Positions 35,766-46,293 of a DNA stretch of 64,000 bases are shown piece after piece. The DNA is from Helicobacter suis (lineage in GTDB: Bacteria > Campylobacterota > Campylobacteria > Campylobacterales > Helicobacteraceae). The position numbers and the translations under genes were made by a program. The stretch is from positions 1 to 64,000 of the forward strand of contig NZ_CABIKE010000006.1 of assembly GCF_902196135.1 (NCBI RefSeq). Reading direction: 5' to 3'. Within the stretch, counting starts at the first letter, position 1. Every line of letters starts with the position of its first letter. Below the pieces are notes generated by a model that was given only the letters and a program-made list of their open reading frames with translations, searched no databases and was not told where the DNA came from.

Positions 35766-37481
35766 TTATGGTTTATTTTGATCTAGTAGATAATCCCCAC
35801 TTTTTACACACACAATTTTGGTATTGTGGATACTGGGCAGTACTTTCTTATTGCGACTAAGTTCTTCAATTGCATACTGGCTACATGTACCTTGATTAGG
35901 GCGCACTACTTTTTCTTTCCAAGCTAAGTATTCTGGTGCGTTAGCCGTGTTACTATCTAAATACTTTCCCTCATACACCTCTACAAATTCCATAAATTGC
36001 GGGCTTAGGTGTAGATCGTCTTTATTAATAATTGTGCTGCGTTCTGCTTTATTCTCATCTAAGATTTGTTTATATTCTGTGGAGGTATCACTCCCTACTT
36101 GAGGCGGGCGTTTATAAGTTTTAGTGGTTCTAATAGTGATTGTGGAGTAGGTACTCGTCCATTCTTGCACACTATTAGGCTCAATATATAAACATTGGCG
36201 GGTTCTAGCACGGTAGCATAATTTTTCTGAGTAATTGGCTTTGCTGAGTGTGAAGGTGTGCGTGGTTTTAACGGGGGCAAATTCTTGAATCTGATCGGGT
36301 AATTGTGTGTAGGCTAAAATGATCTTACCGCTTTTGCCATAGGTGCTATCAAAATTACAAGGGCTAATGTCTAAATACTGCCCGCTAGCTCTATCTAAAC
36401 GACGCATCAAAGTAGGGCGGATGGCTTGTAATTTATCATCCTCATAAGTCCAATAACCGCAAGCCACTTCTTGGGTATCATCGTTAATAAAATCTAAATC
36501 TATTGGGGTATTTTGCGTTTCTAATTGAGCGGATTGTTTGGTATTGGTTGTTTGTGTGGGGGTTTGGTTTTGAACAATGGGCATGGGAAGTAGATTATCA
36601 TCAGGAGAAACATAACTTGATTGGTCAGGATCAGGGGGATTAGAGGTTGTTAGATCTTGGCTATTAGCAGAATTAGATGTGTAGGGTTGTGAGTCTTGTG
36701 GGATAGAGGCGGTGGAGGTATTATTATGACTTTGATTAGAAGAAGTCCTAGTAGAAGAGCTAGAAGTTTTAGAAGTTTTACTGGTGCGTTTAGTTGTACT
36801 TCTACTTGTTGTACGCGGAGTAGTACCGGTGCGAGCAGAGCGCGCACGCGTGCTAGTTCTAGAAGTTTTTGAGACACTAGAAGTTCTTGTGCGTCTGCTT
36901 GTAGGTGTACTTGTTTTAGTGCTTAAAGTAGATAGAGTACTAGGTTTAGAAAAACGCGCATTAGATTCTGTGAGGGTGCTTTGAGTTTGCGGGTTCTGTT
37001 GGTTGCGTGTTATTTTTGTAGGGTTTGCGCTAAATCTTGTTACCGGGTGGGTAGATGGGATAAAACGGGAGGTTTTAGGCTTAGGGTGTGAGTCATTTAA
37101 ATCACCCATACCCAAAATATTTGATATTTTCTGTGTGCCTAGTTCTTTAAAATAAATATGTGTACCCTTGCTGATTTTAGAGGGTAAAATGCTCCCTAGT
37201 TGTTCAGAGGCTTGTACTTGTAAAAGGGGATAAATCTGAGATTTAGCATGTTTTTTAAGGGGCAATTTTTTAAGCTGGGTGGCTTTTAAAGTAAGGATAT
37301 TGCTTGTAATGTTATAAGTCCCCTCCACGATTAAATGTTTTTGGGGGTTATTTTTATAAAGAACCAGTCCGCTAAAATGCCCTGATTTTTGCTTTCTTAG
37401 AAAAATATCTGTGGTGGTTTCAATAGCTAAGGCCTGTAACCAAGAAGCCACCGCTGCATACACTAAAAAAATCCAAACCAT
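35766..37481 (-). CDS. Exported Ser/Thr/Arg-rich protein of unknown function
   Basis: 571 residues; I do not recognise the family. Signal peptide about 1-19 (ending ALAIE), a beta-rich segment to about 130, a low-complexity Ser/Thr/Arg/Lys tract at about 170-255 (TSRRTRTSS-type repeats), an acidic/Asn-Gln linker to about 315, and a globular C-terminal part with six Cys (CGYWTYED, SPCNFDS, LCYRARTRQCLYIEP, GTCSQ, VCVKS) that could form three disulfides. The layout suggests a periplasmic or surface protein with a basic, possibly DNA-, glycan- or wall-binding stalk. It follows ppc by 9 nt in one transcript. Confidence 0.55.
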   Translation of the reverse strand: MVWIFLVYAAVASWLQALAIETTTDIFLRKQKSGHFSGLVLYKNNPQKHLIVEGTYNITSNILTLKATQLKKLPLKKHAKSQIYPLLQVQASEQLGSILPSKISKGTHIYFKELGTQKISNILGMGDLNDSHPKPKTSRFIPSTHPVTRFSANPTKITRNQQNPQTQSTLTESNARFSKPSTLSTLSTKTSTPTSRRTRTSSVSKTSRTSTRARSARTGTTPRTTSRSTTKRTSKTSKTSSSSTRTSSNQSHNNTSTASIPQDSQPYTSNSANSQDLTTSNPPDPDQSSYVSPDDNLLPMPIVQNQTPTQTTNTKQSAQLETQNTPIDLDFINDDTQEVACGYWTYEDDKLQAIRPTLMRRLDRASGQYLDISPCNFDSTYGKSGKIILAYTQLPDQIQEFAPVKTTHTFTLSKANYSEKLCYRARTRQCLYIEPNSVQEWTSTYSTITIRTTKTYKRPPQVGSDTSTEYKQILDENKAERSTIINKDDLHLSPQFMEFVEVYEGKYLDSNTANAPEYLAWKEKVVRPNQGTCSQYAIEELSRNKKVLPSIHNTKIVCVKSGDYLLDQNKP

Positions 37482-37490
37482 TTAACACTC

Positions 37491-40115
37491 CTAACCGGTA
37501 TTGCGTAGCCCTTGGGCAATGCCAATTAAAGTACTTTCTATTGCTAGCTTTAATTTAGCCTGTTTTAAGCTATCTGCCTGATCAAAGACTTTAATAAGCT
37601 CAATTTGTAAGCAGTTTAGAGCGTTGATATAAGGTTTTCTAAATAAAATACCTTGTTGTATCAGCGGGTCTTTTTCTAAAAGTTTTGTTTCTGAGCGCAC
37701 CGCTAATACTAAACGCAAGGTTATTTGATACTCCCTTTTAATGCATTCCCAAATCTGAGTCGCATTTTGAGTATGGAGGGCAAAGCAGTGGTATTGTTTA
37801 GCAATGTCTAGATCAACCTTTAAAAGCACTTGAGCGATGTTATCTAACACGACCTTAAAAAAACCCCCCTCTTGGTAATGATCGCGTAAGTGTTCTAAGG
37901 GCACACTTTGCAAAGCACTCCCCACCCCATACCAAGCGGGTAAAATACTGCGGTTTTGAGTCCAAGCAAAGACCCAAGGAATAGCCCGTAAATCCTCAAT
38001 ACAACTACTTTCCTTGCGTTTAGCCGGGCGAGAGCCAAGATTGAGTTCTTGGATAAAGGCAATGGGAGTAGCATATTTGAAATAGTCTAAAAAACCGGGC
38101 ATGGTGTATAGTTGGCGGTAGGTTTGATAAGAGAGAGTAGAGAGAGTTTGCATGGTTTGTGTGGCTAGACTTTTAGGTGGGGAAATGCCATGTGTATCGT
38201 AGATAGATTTTTTCAACAAAGCGCCCATGATATTGGAAAGATTTTTGTGTGCGCTAGTGGCATTAAGATACCTAGAACTAATCACTTCACCCTGTTCGGT
38301 GGTTTTTAAGGTATCTTGCACACTATAAAGAGGCGCGCTTAAAAGAGCGTCTTCTAAACTCCCACCCCCACGGCTCACACTCCCCCCGCGTCCATGGAAT
38401 AAAATAAACTGAATGCCTAATTCTTTCCCTAAAGCCATGAGCTCACTAATAGCGATGTAAAGATTGTAATTACTGGCAAATATCCCCCCATCTTTACTTG
38501 AGTCTGAATAGCCAATCATGATTTCTTGTTTATTGTCCATGCTTTTTAGATAGGCTTTATAGTGGCAATTGGCGTACAAGGTTTGTAAAATTCGTGGGGC
38601 ATGGTTGAGATCATTAATGGTTTCAAAAAGGGGCGTGATGTAGATTTGGTGGGGATGGTTTAATCTAGCCTGTTTAGCCAGCCATAACACACAAAGCAAA
38701 TCGCTAGCCTGAGTAGTCATAGAGACAATAATAGAGGCAAAGGTGGCATTAGCAATTTTAATCTTTGCCCATATGATTGTTAAAAAAGCTTCTAAGAGGC
38801 GTTTACACTCCTCACTCACTTTAGGCAGTAGCGTAGAAAGAGCTAAAGGTTCTAAACTAAGGGCATGATCTAAAATTTCTAATTTTTGATCTTCTTCTAG
38901 GTTATGAAAACCAGAGCACAAACCAAGCAGGCTAAAAACCTCACTCAGAGCATAAAGAAAAACTTCTCTATGTTCTCTAAAATCTAGGCGCAATAAATGA
39001 AACCCGCCTAAAAGTACCAAGTGCTTAAAGTGCAATAACGAGCGCTGTAAACTTGGTTTGAGATTTTTAAGTAATAGCGTAATGTCTGCGAGTAATTCTT
39101 GAGCATCTTGGTAAGCAAAATCTATAGGCAGAGGGGAATTTAGAGCAATGAGGCGGTTTTTTAGCTTTAACTCCATTAAAACTAACTTGGCTCTAAAGGG
39201 CTCTTTAATGTGTAATCTAGCACTTGTCAAGTCCAGTTTAGAATAATGTGCCTCTAAATCTGCCTTTAAATCCTCTGAAATGGGGCAAAGATCAGCAGAA
39301 ATAGAAAGCTCACGGCGCAACTTTTTAATCTGTTTTAAATACAAAGAGAGAATCAAATCATGTTGGATTAAGATCACTTGGCGTACTAGATCATTACTTA
39401 CCGTTGGATTGCCATCGCGATCGCCTCCTATCCAGCTACCCAACTGAATTAGGGCATGTTCTATGGGTTGATCTAACTTTTCTTGGATTTCTTGAAACAA
39501 CTCTAAACAACTAGGCAAAAGTGAGTTTTCTAAAATATAAAGTAAGTTATCCAACTCAAAAAGTACTTCTAGTTTTTCTTGGCGCACAAGGTGGCTATTC
39601 CATAAAAGACGCAAGCGATAAGCTAGGCGCTCTTTAGCATGTTTGGTTGCATGGGGGCTACAAGGGTTATCAAAAAGTGTAGAGAGGTCTTGATACATTT
39701 CATAAATAGCCTCCAGAAAAGTACGGCGCATGGATTGGGTTGGGTGGGCGGTAAAGACAGGATAAAAGGTAATTTGGCTAAACTTTTCTTGTAAAGTTTT
39801 TTCTGTAAATCCTTCCTGTTTAAGAGAGCTATAGGCCTGTGTAATGCCTAATAAAGAGGGTTGTTTATTCTGGTAGCGCTCCTCAATGATATTAGCCAAA
39901 ATATTGTAAAGAGAAAAGGCCTTGATCACATCTAAAATTTGTTCGGAGGCAATACTAGCCTGTAGTTGTGTGATCAGCATTTCTTGAGGAGCAGAGCTAC
40001 TAAATAACTCTTTAAGTGCCAAAAAATGATTGATACTAGCCGGGCTAAATTCTTGTAAAATCTCTAGCAACAAGTCTTGGAGAAAGTTTAGCTCTAGTTG
40101 GGTGTTTTGGTGCAC
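37491..40115 (-). CDS. ppc: Phosphoenolpyruvate carboxylase
   Basis: 874 residues. Makes oxaloacetate from PEP and bicarbonate, topping up the citric-acid pathway. Active-site motifs are intact: FTAHPTQSMRRTF, GSWIGGDRDGNPTVS, GYSDSSKDGG, the FHGRGGSVSRGGG loop and a C-terminal GLRNTG. GTG at 40115 with AGGAGG is the likely start; a longer in-frame reading to 40232 would run over the ilvC start. As far as I recall H. pylori has no annotated ppc, so this marks a metabolic difference. Confidence 0.93.
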   Translation of the reverse strand: MHQNTQLELNFLQDLLLEILQEFSPASINHFLALKELFSSSAPQEMLITQLQASIASEQILDVIKAFSLYNILANIIEERYQNKQPSLLGITQAYSSLKQEGFTEKTLQEKFSQITFYPVFTAHPTQSMRRTFLEAIYEMYQDLSTLFDNPCSPHATKHAKERLAYRLRLLWNSHLVRQEKLEVLFELDNLLYILENSLLPSCLELFQEIQEKLDQPIEHALIQLGSWIGGDRDGNPTVSNDLVRQVILIQHDLILSLYLKQIKKLRRELSISADLCPISEDLKADLEAHYSKLDLTSARLHIKEPFRAKLVLMELKLKNRLIALNSPLPIDFAYQDAQELLADITLLLKNLKPSLQRSLLHFKHLVLLGGFHLLRLDFREHREVFLYALSEVFSLLGLCSGFHNLEEDQKLEILDHALSLEPLALSTLLPKVSEECKRLLEAFLTIIWAKIKIANATFASIIVSMTTQASDLLCVLWLAKQARLNHPHQIYITPLFETINDLNHAPRILQTLYANCHYKAYLKSMDNKQEIMIGYSDSSKDGGIFASNYNLYIAISELMALGKELGIQFILFHGRGGSVSRGGGSLEDALLSAPLYSVQDTLKTTEQGEVISSRYLNATSAHKNLSNIMGALLKKSIYDTHGISPPKSLATQTMQTLSTLSYQTYRQLYTMPGFLDYFKYATPIAFIQELNLGSRPAKRKESSCIEDLRAIPWVFAWTQNRSILPAWYGVGSALQSVPLEHLRDHYQEGGFFKVVLDNIAQVLLKVDLDIAKQYHCFALHTQNATQIWECIKREYQITLRLVLAVRSETKLLEKDPLIQQGILFRKPYINALNCLQIELIKVFDQADSLKQAKLKLAIESTLIGIAQGLRNTG

Positions 40116-40166
40116 AACTCCTCCTATAAAACAAAGCTTAAGTTGTTTTTTCCTACAATACGGGGC

Positions 40167-40172
40167 TATTAT
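40167..40172 (+). promoter_or_regulatory. -10 box of the ilvC-minD-minE-dprA-ruvX operon
   Basis: TATTAT preceded by GGGGC lies 24 nt before the ilvC GTG, in the 75-bp divergent gap between ppc and ilvC. AAGG at 40181-40184 serves as ribosome-binding site. Confidence 0.4.
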
Positions 40173-40190
40173 AGTGCAAAAAGGTAACCC

Positions 40191-41192
40191 GTGTCCACTC
40201 CTTTTAAAACTTTGCCTATTTACACCAATCAAGATACCGGTGCACTTTTATCTAAAAAGGTTGCTATTTTAGGCTATGGATCACATGGCCGTGCCCATGC
40301 CCTTAATCTTAAAGATAGTAGAGTGGATGTAAAAATTGGGCTATACCCTTCAAGTCCTAGCATTACACGCGCTAAAGACGATGGGTTTGAAGTGTTAAGC
40401 GTTAGTGCATGCGCACAAGAGTGCGGCATATTAGTTTTACTTTTACCTGATGAAATCCATGGAGATATTTATGACCAAGAAATTGCGCCCCATATTAAGC
40501 CCGGACAAACTTTAATCTTTGCCCATGGGTTTAGTATCTGTTTTAAACAAATTAAAGCACCTGTTGGGGTGGGGGTGGTGTTAGTTTCGCCTAAAGGCAC
40601 GGGTAAGGCGGTGCGTGAGGCTTACAAACAAGGTAGCGGGGTTTTTGCTCTCATGGCTATAGAACAAGAAAATAGCGCGCAAAATGCTAAAGAGATTGCT
40701 TTGGGCTATGCTTGTGCTCTTGGGTGTGGCCGTGTGGGGATTTTAGAAACTACCTTTAAAGATGAAACCCATGGCGATCTTTTTGGCGAACAGGCGGTAC
40801 TATGCGGCGGGCTAGTGGTTTTATTAGAAAAAGCATTTGAAACCTTAGTAGAAGCGGGTTATCCAATGGAGATTGCTTATTTTGAGTGTATCCATGAAAT
40901 TAAGGTGATTGCAGATTTGATTTATGCTAAGGGTGTGGCTAGCATGCAAGAGCATATTTCTAATACGGCTGAATATGGCGGGCTTCTTAGTGGGGATAAA
41001 ATTGTAGGCGCTGGTATCAAGGCGCGCATGCAAGAGGTGTTAGAGAGTATTCAAAATGGCGCGTTTACACGGCAATTTTTAGAGGAAAAAAAACAGGGTT
41101 ATCCGCGAATAAAAGCCCATAAAAAAGCTTTTAAAACCCACCCTATAGAGCAAATCGGGGCGCATTTGCGCGGGTATTTATTTAAGAATTAA
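40191..41192 (+). CDS. ilvC: Ketol-acid reductoisomerase, class I
   Basis: 333 residues, class I length. NADPH-dependent step in valine and isoleucine synthesis. [13 protein letters not shown] is the Rossmann loop; [16 protein letters not shown] and the AEYGGLLSG region carry the magnesium ligands. GTG start with AAGG upstream. No other ilv genes lie nearby, as also in H. pylori HP0330. Eight nt before minD, likely one transcript. Confidence 0.95.
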   Translation: MSTPFKTLPIYTNQDTGALLSKKVAILGYGSHGRAHALNLKDSRVDVKIGLYPSSPSITRAKDDGFEVLSVSACAQECGILVLLLPDEIHGDIYDQEIAPHIKPGQTLIFAHGFSICFKQIKAPVGVGVVLVSPKGTGKAVREAYKQGSGVFALMAIEQENSAQNAKEIALGYACALGCGRVGILETTFKDETHGDLFGEQAVLCGGLVVLLEKAFETLVEAGYPMEIAYFECIHEIKVIADLIYAKGVASMQEHISNTAEYGGLLSGDKIVGAGIKARMQEVLESIQNGAFTRQFLEEKKQGYPRIKAHKKAFKTHPIEQIGAHLRGYLFKN

Positions 41193-41200
41193 GGGAGCTC

Positions 41201-42001
41201 GTGGTTATCACAATTACATCTGGCAAAGGGGGAGTGGGTAAGAGCACGACTACGGCTAATTTAGCCATTGGATTAGCCATGCAAGGTAAAAAAGTCTTAG
41301 CGATTGATTTTGATATTGGGTTGCGCAATTTAGACATGATTTTAGGTTTAGAAAACCGCATTGTTTATGATGTTGTAGATGTGATGGAGGGCAATTGTAA
41401 ATTACCCCAAGCCCTCATCAATGATAAAAAAAACAAAAACCTTTATTTCCTACCCGCCTCACAGAGCAAGGATAAAAATATTTTAGACAAGGCTAAAGTG
41501 CAGGCTTTACTTGATACAGTTAGAACCCAGTTTGACTTTGTTTTATTAGATTCTCCTGCCGGCATTGAAAGCGGGTTTGAGCATGCCATGCTCTTTGCCG
41601 ATCGCGCTATTATTGTGGTAACACCAGAGGTTAGTAGTGTCAGAGATAGCGATCGTGTGATTGGAATTATTGATGCGAAAAGTCAAAAGGTTAAAGAGGG
41701 GCAAGAGATAATCAAAGATATTTTAATCAACCGCATCAAGCCTGAGTTAGTAGAAAAACAAGAAATGCTTTCTAATGAAGATGTACTAAAAATTCTAGCC
41801 TTGCCCCTTATTGGTTTAGTACCCGAAGATGATAAGATCATTTCAGCCACTAATACAGGAGAGCCCATTATTTATAGCTCAAGTCCTAGCGCTTTAGCTT
41901 TTAAACGAATCACACAGCGCCTTTTAGGTCAGGAGGTTGCCTTTCCTGAATTTAAAGCTAAAAAAGGTTTAGTTGGGGCTATTAAGGGGTGGTTTGCATG
42001 A
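41201..42001 (+). CDS. minD: Septum-site-determining ATPase MinD
   Basis: 266 residues. Deviant Walker [12 protein letters not shown] at residues 8-18, FDIGLRNLD, and the C-terminal amphipathic membrane helix ([10 protein letters not shown]). With MinE it keeps the division ring at mid-cell; no minC is nearby. GTG start after GGGAG. It overlaps minE by 4 nt (ATGA). Confidence 0.97.
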   Translation: MVITITSGKGGVGKSTTTANLAIGLAMQGKKVLAIDFDIGLRNLDMILGLENRIVYDVVDVMEGNCKLPQALINDKKNKNLYFLPASQSKDKNILDKAKVQALLDTVRTQFDFVLLDSPAGIESGFEHAMLFADRAIIVVTPEVSSVRDSDRVIGIIDAKSQKVKEGQEIIKDILINRIKPELVEKQEMLSNEDVLKILALPLIGLVPEDDKIISATNTGEPIIYSSSPSALAFKRITQRLLGQEVAFPEFKAKKGLVGAIKGWFA

Positions 42002-42255
42002 ATTTGCTTGCTAGATTTTCTAAAAGCTCTAGTAGTGCGAGTGTGGCTAAGGACCGATTAAGACTTGTTTTAGCCTGTGATCGCAGCATGCGCTTGCCCT
42101 ATATTGAAGACATGAAAAAAGAAATTTTGGCTGTGGTGCAAAAATACACCCAAACAAGTAAAATTGATGTACGGGCTAATTCTAACCATGACATTGATAC
42201 TTTAGAAGTTGAAATTGTGCTAGAAAGGGATAAGGCCCAAACTTGCCCGTATTAA
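41998..42255 (+). CDS. minE: Cell-division topological specificity factor MinE
   Basis: 85 residues from ATG 41998 overlapping the minD stop. N-terminal [25 protein letters not shown] is the MinD-activating and membrane-targeting part in the expected form; the remainder is the dimer domain. It stimulates MinD ATPase. Its 3' end overlaps dprA by 13 nt. Confidence 0.95.
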   Translation: MNLLARFSKSSSSASVAKDRLRLVLACDRSMRLPYIEDMKKEILAVVQKYTQTSKIDVRANSNHDIDTLEVEIVLERDKAQTCPY

Positions 42256-43052
42256 GCCATTTTAACTACACCTCACTTAACGCGTTGCCCACAGCCTTAG
42301 GGCATCTTAAAAATCCACCGCAAAATTTATACTATGTGGGTCGCTTAGAACTTCTCAATGCTCCTTTTAAGATCGCACTAGTAGGTACGCGCAAACCCAG
42401 TGTCTACACCCAACAACTTACGGCTAAATTAGCAAAGGGCATTGTACAAATGGGGGGAGTGGTGGTCAGTGGTGGGGCTTTAGGGGTGGATATTATTGCC
42501 CAAAAAAATGCATTACCCCATACAATTATGATCTCTCCATGTAGTTTAGATTTAATCTATCCTCCAAGTAATCATTTAACCATTACACGCATTGCTAAAG
42601 AGGGCTTACTTGTGAGTGAATACCAAGAGAAATTCCAACCTTATCGTTTTTCATTTTTAGAACGAAACCGTTTAGTGGTGGCCTTAAGCGATTGGGTGAT
42701 CATTCCAGAAGCAAGCCATAATAGCGGCTCTATGGCAAGCGCTCATTTAGCCCTAGCCCAAAAAAAGCCTCTCTTTGTGTTACCCCAGCGGCTTTATGAG
42801 AGTGAGGGGACTTTATCTCTTTTAGCGCAAAATAAAGCCCAAGCCATTTATGATATAGATGCCTTTTTAGATCAATTAGCCCAAAAATTTAACATAAATC
42901 TCCCTAAAGAAAAATCAGAAGACGCTTTTTTGAAATTTTGCCAGAGTACGCCTAGTTTTGAGGAAGCGTATGCTCAGTTTGGGGATTTTCTCTTAGAACA
43001 AGAACTTTTAGGGGTGGTTAAACGAGAAAATGGGCGGATTGTGTTGTTGTGA
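42243..43052 (+). CDS. dprA: DNA-processing protein DprA
   Basis: 269 residues. Loads RecA onto incoming single-stranded DNA during natural transformation. The Rossmann-like core holds VGTRKPS, VVSGGALGVDIIAQ and FLERNRLVVALSD; a C-terminal winged-helix part (from about 205) is typical of Helicobacter. TTG start at 42243 inside minE; no better start exists. Same order as HP0331-HP0334. Confidence 0.93.
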   Translation: MPVLSHFNYTSLNALPTALGHLKNPPQNLYYVGRLELLNAPFKIALVGTRKPSVYTQQLTAKLAKGIVQMGGVVVSGGALGVDIIAQKNALPHTIMISPCSLDLIYPPSNHLTITRIAKEGLLVSEYQEKFQPYRFSFLERNRLVVALSDWVIIPEASHNSGSMASAHLALAQKKPLFVLPQRLYESEGTLSLLAQNKAQAIYDIDAFLDQLAQKFNINLPKEKSEDAFLKFCQSTPSFEEAYAQFGDFLLEQELLGVVKRENGRIVLL

Positions 43053-43444
43053 TTTTGGCATGTGATATTGGGCTTAAACGAATCGGTCTTGCGATGTATG
43101 CACAAAAAATTATTCTGCCCCTTAATTCCATTAAACGGATTAATCGCAAACAAGCTAGTTTAGAATTACTCCATTTGTTAGAAACTAAAAAAGCCACAAA
43201 ACTTATCGTCGGGTTGCCCCATACCTGCTACACCACACGCCAACGCGTTTTACACTTTATTAACTTGCTTAACTTTGCGCCTGTGATTTATATAGAGGAA
43301 GATAATAGCAGTGTAGAGGCGCTTACTAATCTTTGGTATTTATCTAGCAAAAAACGCCAAAAAGCCAGCAAAGACGGCACACTAGACAGTTTAGCCGCCT
43401 GTGAGATTTTAAGGCGCTATCTAGCTCAAGAAATATTAGTATAA
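43049..43444 (+). CDS. ruvX: Holliday-junction resolvase-like protein (YqgF/RuvX)
   Basis: 131 residues, RNase H fold. The first acid is in [16 protein letters not shown], the acidic ending YIEEDNSS and DSLAACEIL are the other family marks. It likely processes pre-16S rRNA ends or junctions. The GTG start overlaps the dprA stop; the 3' end overlaps yebC on the other strand by 19 nt. Confidence 0.88.
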   Translation: MILACDIGLKRIGLAMYAQKIILPLNSIKRINRKQASLELLHLLETKKATKLIVGLPHTCYTTRQRVLHFINLLNFAPVIYIEEDNSSVEALTNLWYLSSKKRQKASKDGTLDSLAACEILRRYLAQEILV

Positions 43445-44148
43445 AGCGCGACGACATCATCATCTTCTTCTATTCTGTCTAAAAGCTTTCTACTCTCGGC
43501 TAGGGCTTCTTCACTTAAATCAATGGGAGTATTGGGGATTCGTTGTAAAGAGGCTTTTAAAATGGGGAGTTTTAAGGCATCAAATCCTTCATGGAGTTCT
43601 TTAAAACTCGTATAATCACCTATTGCCACTAATACATCTTCAATGATTTCTAAAGACTCTAAACCATAATCAATTAAAGCCAACTCCACATCTTCGCTTG
43701 AAAACCCTAAGGAAGCTAGATCAGAAAGCGCGCATTCAAAGACACTTTTTTTAGAAAACATAAACTCTAAAGAACCATTACTTAATATGCTAGCCCCAGG
43801 TGTTTTATTAAAATAGCTTTTAAGATTAGCAATGGTGCGGGTAGGGTTATCTGTCATGCACTCAATAAAGAGCAAAACACCATAATTAGCCCGCCCCTCA
43901 TAGCTAATTTCTATCAAATTCCCCTCATTACTACTAGCCCGCTTAATGGCTGCTTCAATATTATCCTTTGGCATATTTTGGGCTTTGGCATTTAAAATAG
44001 CGGTGCGTAATTTAGCATTGCTAGCTGGATCGCCCCCGCCCTCCTTAGCTGCTAGCGTAATAGCCTTAGCTAATTTAGGAAAAATTTTACTCATCTTATC
44101 CCAGCGTTTTTCTTTAGCCGCTCTTCTGTATTCAAAAGCTCTTCCCAT
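43426..44148 (-). CDS. yebC: YebC/PmpR family protein
   Basis: 240 residues, standard. [22 protein letters not shown] at the N-terminus and [13 protein letters not shown] are diagnostic. The family was described as transcription regulators and has more recently been linked to relief of ribosome stalling. Its start overlaps the hemB stop by one base; same transcript as hemB, as in HP0162/HP0163. Confidence 0.94.
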   Translation of the reverse strand: MGRAFEYRRAAKEKRWDKMSKIFPKLAKAITLAAKEGGGDPASNAKLRTAILNAKAQNMPKDNIEAAIKRASSNEGNLIEISYEGRANYGVLLFIECMTDNPTRTIANLKSYFNKTPGASILSNGSLEFMFSKKSVFECALSDLASLGFSSEDVELALIDYGLESLEIIEDVLVAIGDYTSFKELHEGFDALKLPILKASLQRIPNTPIDLSEEALAESRKLLDRIEEDDDVVALYTNIS

Positions 44149-45119
44149 TAAGCCCCCTTTTGTAAAATTTCTGCGATCTCTTTGGTGTGGTAACTAATGA
44201 TTATATCCGCCCCCGCCCGTTTAAAAGCAGTCATGGTTTCAAATAAAAGCGCTGGATAATCCATGAGATTTTGTGCCTGTGCAAGTTTAAACATGGCATA
44301 TTCCCCACTTACATTATAAACCGCCAAAGGTAAAAGCGTGCGTTCACGAATATCGCGCAAAATATCTAAATACGCCAAGGCCGGCTTAACCATTAAAATA
44401 TCTGCCCCCTGCATCTCATCTTCTAAGCTTTCTAAAATAGCCTCCCTGCGGTTAGCAAAATCCATTTGATAACTCTTGCGATCCCCAAAACTAGGGGCTG
44501 AGTTGGCCGCATCTCTAAAGGGGCCATAATAACTACTAGCAAATTTAGTTGAATAACTCATGATAGGAATATGATTAAAGTTAGCCTCATCTAAAGCTTT
44601 GCGCAGGCAAGAGACCATGCCATCAATCATAGCACTAGGCGCAATCATATCTACCCCACTTTCTACTAAGATCAAGGCCTGTTGTGCCAAAATTTCTAGG
44701 CTAGCATCGTTGTCTAAATTCCCCTCTTTTAAAATCCCACAATGCCCGTGATCCGTGTATTCGCAAAAACATAAATCAGCAATCACACATAAAGTAGGAA
44801 AATGCTTTTTGATGGCTTTTGTGGCCTGAGCTACGGGGTGATTAGCATTAAGGGCTGCTGAGCCTGTGGCATCTTTGTGTTTGGGGATACCAAAGAGTAA
44901 AATCGCTTGAATGCCTAAATTTTGTAAAAGTGCGCATTCCTCTAGTAGAGCCTTTAAACCCATTTGATACACCCCGGGCATGGAGGCAATGGGGGTTTTG
45001 TCTTCTAAATCTTGTGTAATAAAAAGAGGGGCGATAAAATCCTCTAGGCGCAGGTGGGTTTGGCGCATAAGAGTACGCATGGTTTGTGTGGATCGAAGGC
45101 GTCTAAAGCGTTTAAACAT
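44148..45119 (-). CDS. hemB: Delta-aminolevulinic acid dehydratase (porphobilinogen synthase)
   Basis: 323 residues from ATG 45119, which has AAGGAGAG upstream. Joins two 5-aminolevulinates in haem synthesis. Zinc-type cysteines in [14 protein letters not shown], first Schiff-base Lys in [14 protein letters not shown], second in [11 protein letters not shown]. Its start overlaps the purF-like gene by 8 nt, so it is translated from the same message as purF-like and probably arsS. Confidence 0.96.
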   Translation of the reverse strand: MFKRFRRLRSTQTMRTLMRQTHLRLEDFIAPLFITQDLEDKTPIASMPGVYQMGLKALLEECALLQNLGIQAILLFGIPKHKDATGSAALNANHPVAQATKAIKKHFPTLCVIADLCFCEYTDHGHCGILKEGNLDNDASLEILAQQALILVESGVDMIAPSAMIDGMVSCLRKALDEANFNHIPIMSYSTKFASSYYGPFRDAANSAPSFGDRKSYQMDFANRREAILESLEDEMQGADILMVKPALAYLDILRDIRERTLLPLAVYNVSGEYAMFKLAQAQNLMDYPALLFETMTAFKRAGADIIISYHTKEIAEILQKGA

Positions 45120-46293
45120 GATCTCTCCTTTTAAAGCAGTTTTCACAAAAATTCATTCCAATAGCCTCTCTAAGCCCACCTAGTGATAAAAACCCCACAA
45201 AATCCGCCCCAATTTTAAAGGCTTCCTCTCCTGCTACACTTAAAAGCTCGCCCTCCTCTGGAATATCTATCCCCCAAAAGCAAGGGGAGAGAAGAGGGGG
45301 GGCGGTTAAAAGTAAACTAATGTGTTTAGCCCCTGCTCTTTTTAACATCTGCACGACAACTAAGCTTGTTGTACCGCGTACTAAAGAATCATCTATCAAA
45401 ATTAGGCTTTTATCTTTAACACTATTTGGTACAAGCATGAATTTTTGTTCTGCTTTAAGCAGGCGTTCTTTTTGGGTGGGCTCTATAAAAGAGCGCCCCA
45501 CATAAGGATTAAGGCTAAGAAGGGGGGCAAAGGGCAGGTTGAGGCTTTTAGCATAAGAAAGGGCTGCTAGCGTGCCACTATTGGGAATAGGAATTACTAA
45601 ATCTGCTTTAAGGGGCTTTTCTTTAGCTAGAATTTTACCCAGACGCTCGCGTAGAGTGTAGACACTTTGGTTAAAAAGCCAGCTAGCAGGGTGGCTAAAA
45701 TAAATCGCCTCAAACACACAGGGGCTAGGGTTATTTGTGGGCTGTTTGAAGGTTTGCATGCTCTCTTTGGAAAAAACTAACATTTCCCCCGCTTCAACTT
45801 CTCTAATCTTTGTTGCCCTTAGAGCCTGCAAAGCACAAGTTTCACTAGCTAGCATAAACCCTTCATTTAAAAAGCCTACACTTAAGGGCCTAAAACCCTT
45901 CACATCTCGCATAGCAATTAAAATCTCTGTACTCAAGAGTAAAAAACTATAACCCCCTTGTAGCTGTGGCAAAATTTCTTGTACCTTGCTTATTAAACTT
46001 TTAGCTTGGCTTTTTTCCAAGAGATTTAAAATAAAAGAGGCGGGGGAATTTGTGTTAAATAAGCGCCCGCAAAAGGCAAGGGCTAAAGAATGGTTGTTTT
46101 TAAAATCTTGATGCGTGCCTAGATTTTGACCAATTGCATGTTTACTTTCTAAAGTTGTGGTTTCTAAATTAGAGGGGTTAATCAGATTTTTACCATTTGA
46201 GAGGGTAAAGCGCATGCCTTGTTGGCCGCGGTGTTGTAAAGCCAATAAAGCTTGGTGGAGTGGGGGCTTAGAGGAGTGATAAAAACCAATCAT
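45112..46293 (-). CDS. Amidophosphoribosyltransferase (PurF)-like protein with degenerate glutaminase domain
   Basis: 393 residues, about 50-100 shorter than usual PurF. The C-terminal phosphoribosyltransferase half is well kept (PRPP loop [35 protein letters not shown]). The N-terminal Ntn domain keeps its frame ([32 protein letters not shown]), but the protein starts MIGFYH in place of Met-Cys-Gly, so the catalytic Cys is absent. The oxyanion Asn-Gly is Cys-Gly (FCGRLFN) and the RYST-type Arg is gone. It could run on free ammonia. The ATG overlaps the arsS stop (ATGA), and no better start with Cys exists. Confidence 0.82.
   Translation of the reverse strand: MIGFYHSSKPPLHQALLALQHRGQQGMRFTLSNGKNLINPSNLETTTLESKHAIGQNLGTHQDFKNNHSLALAFCGRLFNTNSPASFILNLLEKSQAKSLISKVQEILPQLQGGYSFLLLSTEILIAMRDVKGFRPLSVGFLNEGFMLASETCALQALRATKIREVEAGEMLVFSKESMQTFKQPTNNPSPCVFEAIYFSHPASWLFNQSVYTLRERLGKILAKEKPLKADLVIPIPNSGTLAALSYAKSLNLPFAPLLSLNPYVGRSFIEPTQKERLLKAEQKFMLVPNSVKDKSLILIDDSLVRGTTSLVVVQMLKRAGAKHISLLLTAPPLLSPCFWGIDIPEEGELLSVAGEEAFKIGADFVGFLSLGGLREAIGMNFCENCFKRRDHV

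Noticed and set aside
36784-36984. Plus-strand frame opposite the Ser/Thr/Arg tract
   Set aside because: Val/Leu/Arg-only composition is the reverse reading of the repeat codons; no start signals.
40116-40232. Longer N-terminus for PEP carboxylase
   Set aside because: The extension would overlap the divergent ilvC start and its promoter. GTG 40115 has a strong AGGAGG and gives the family start.
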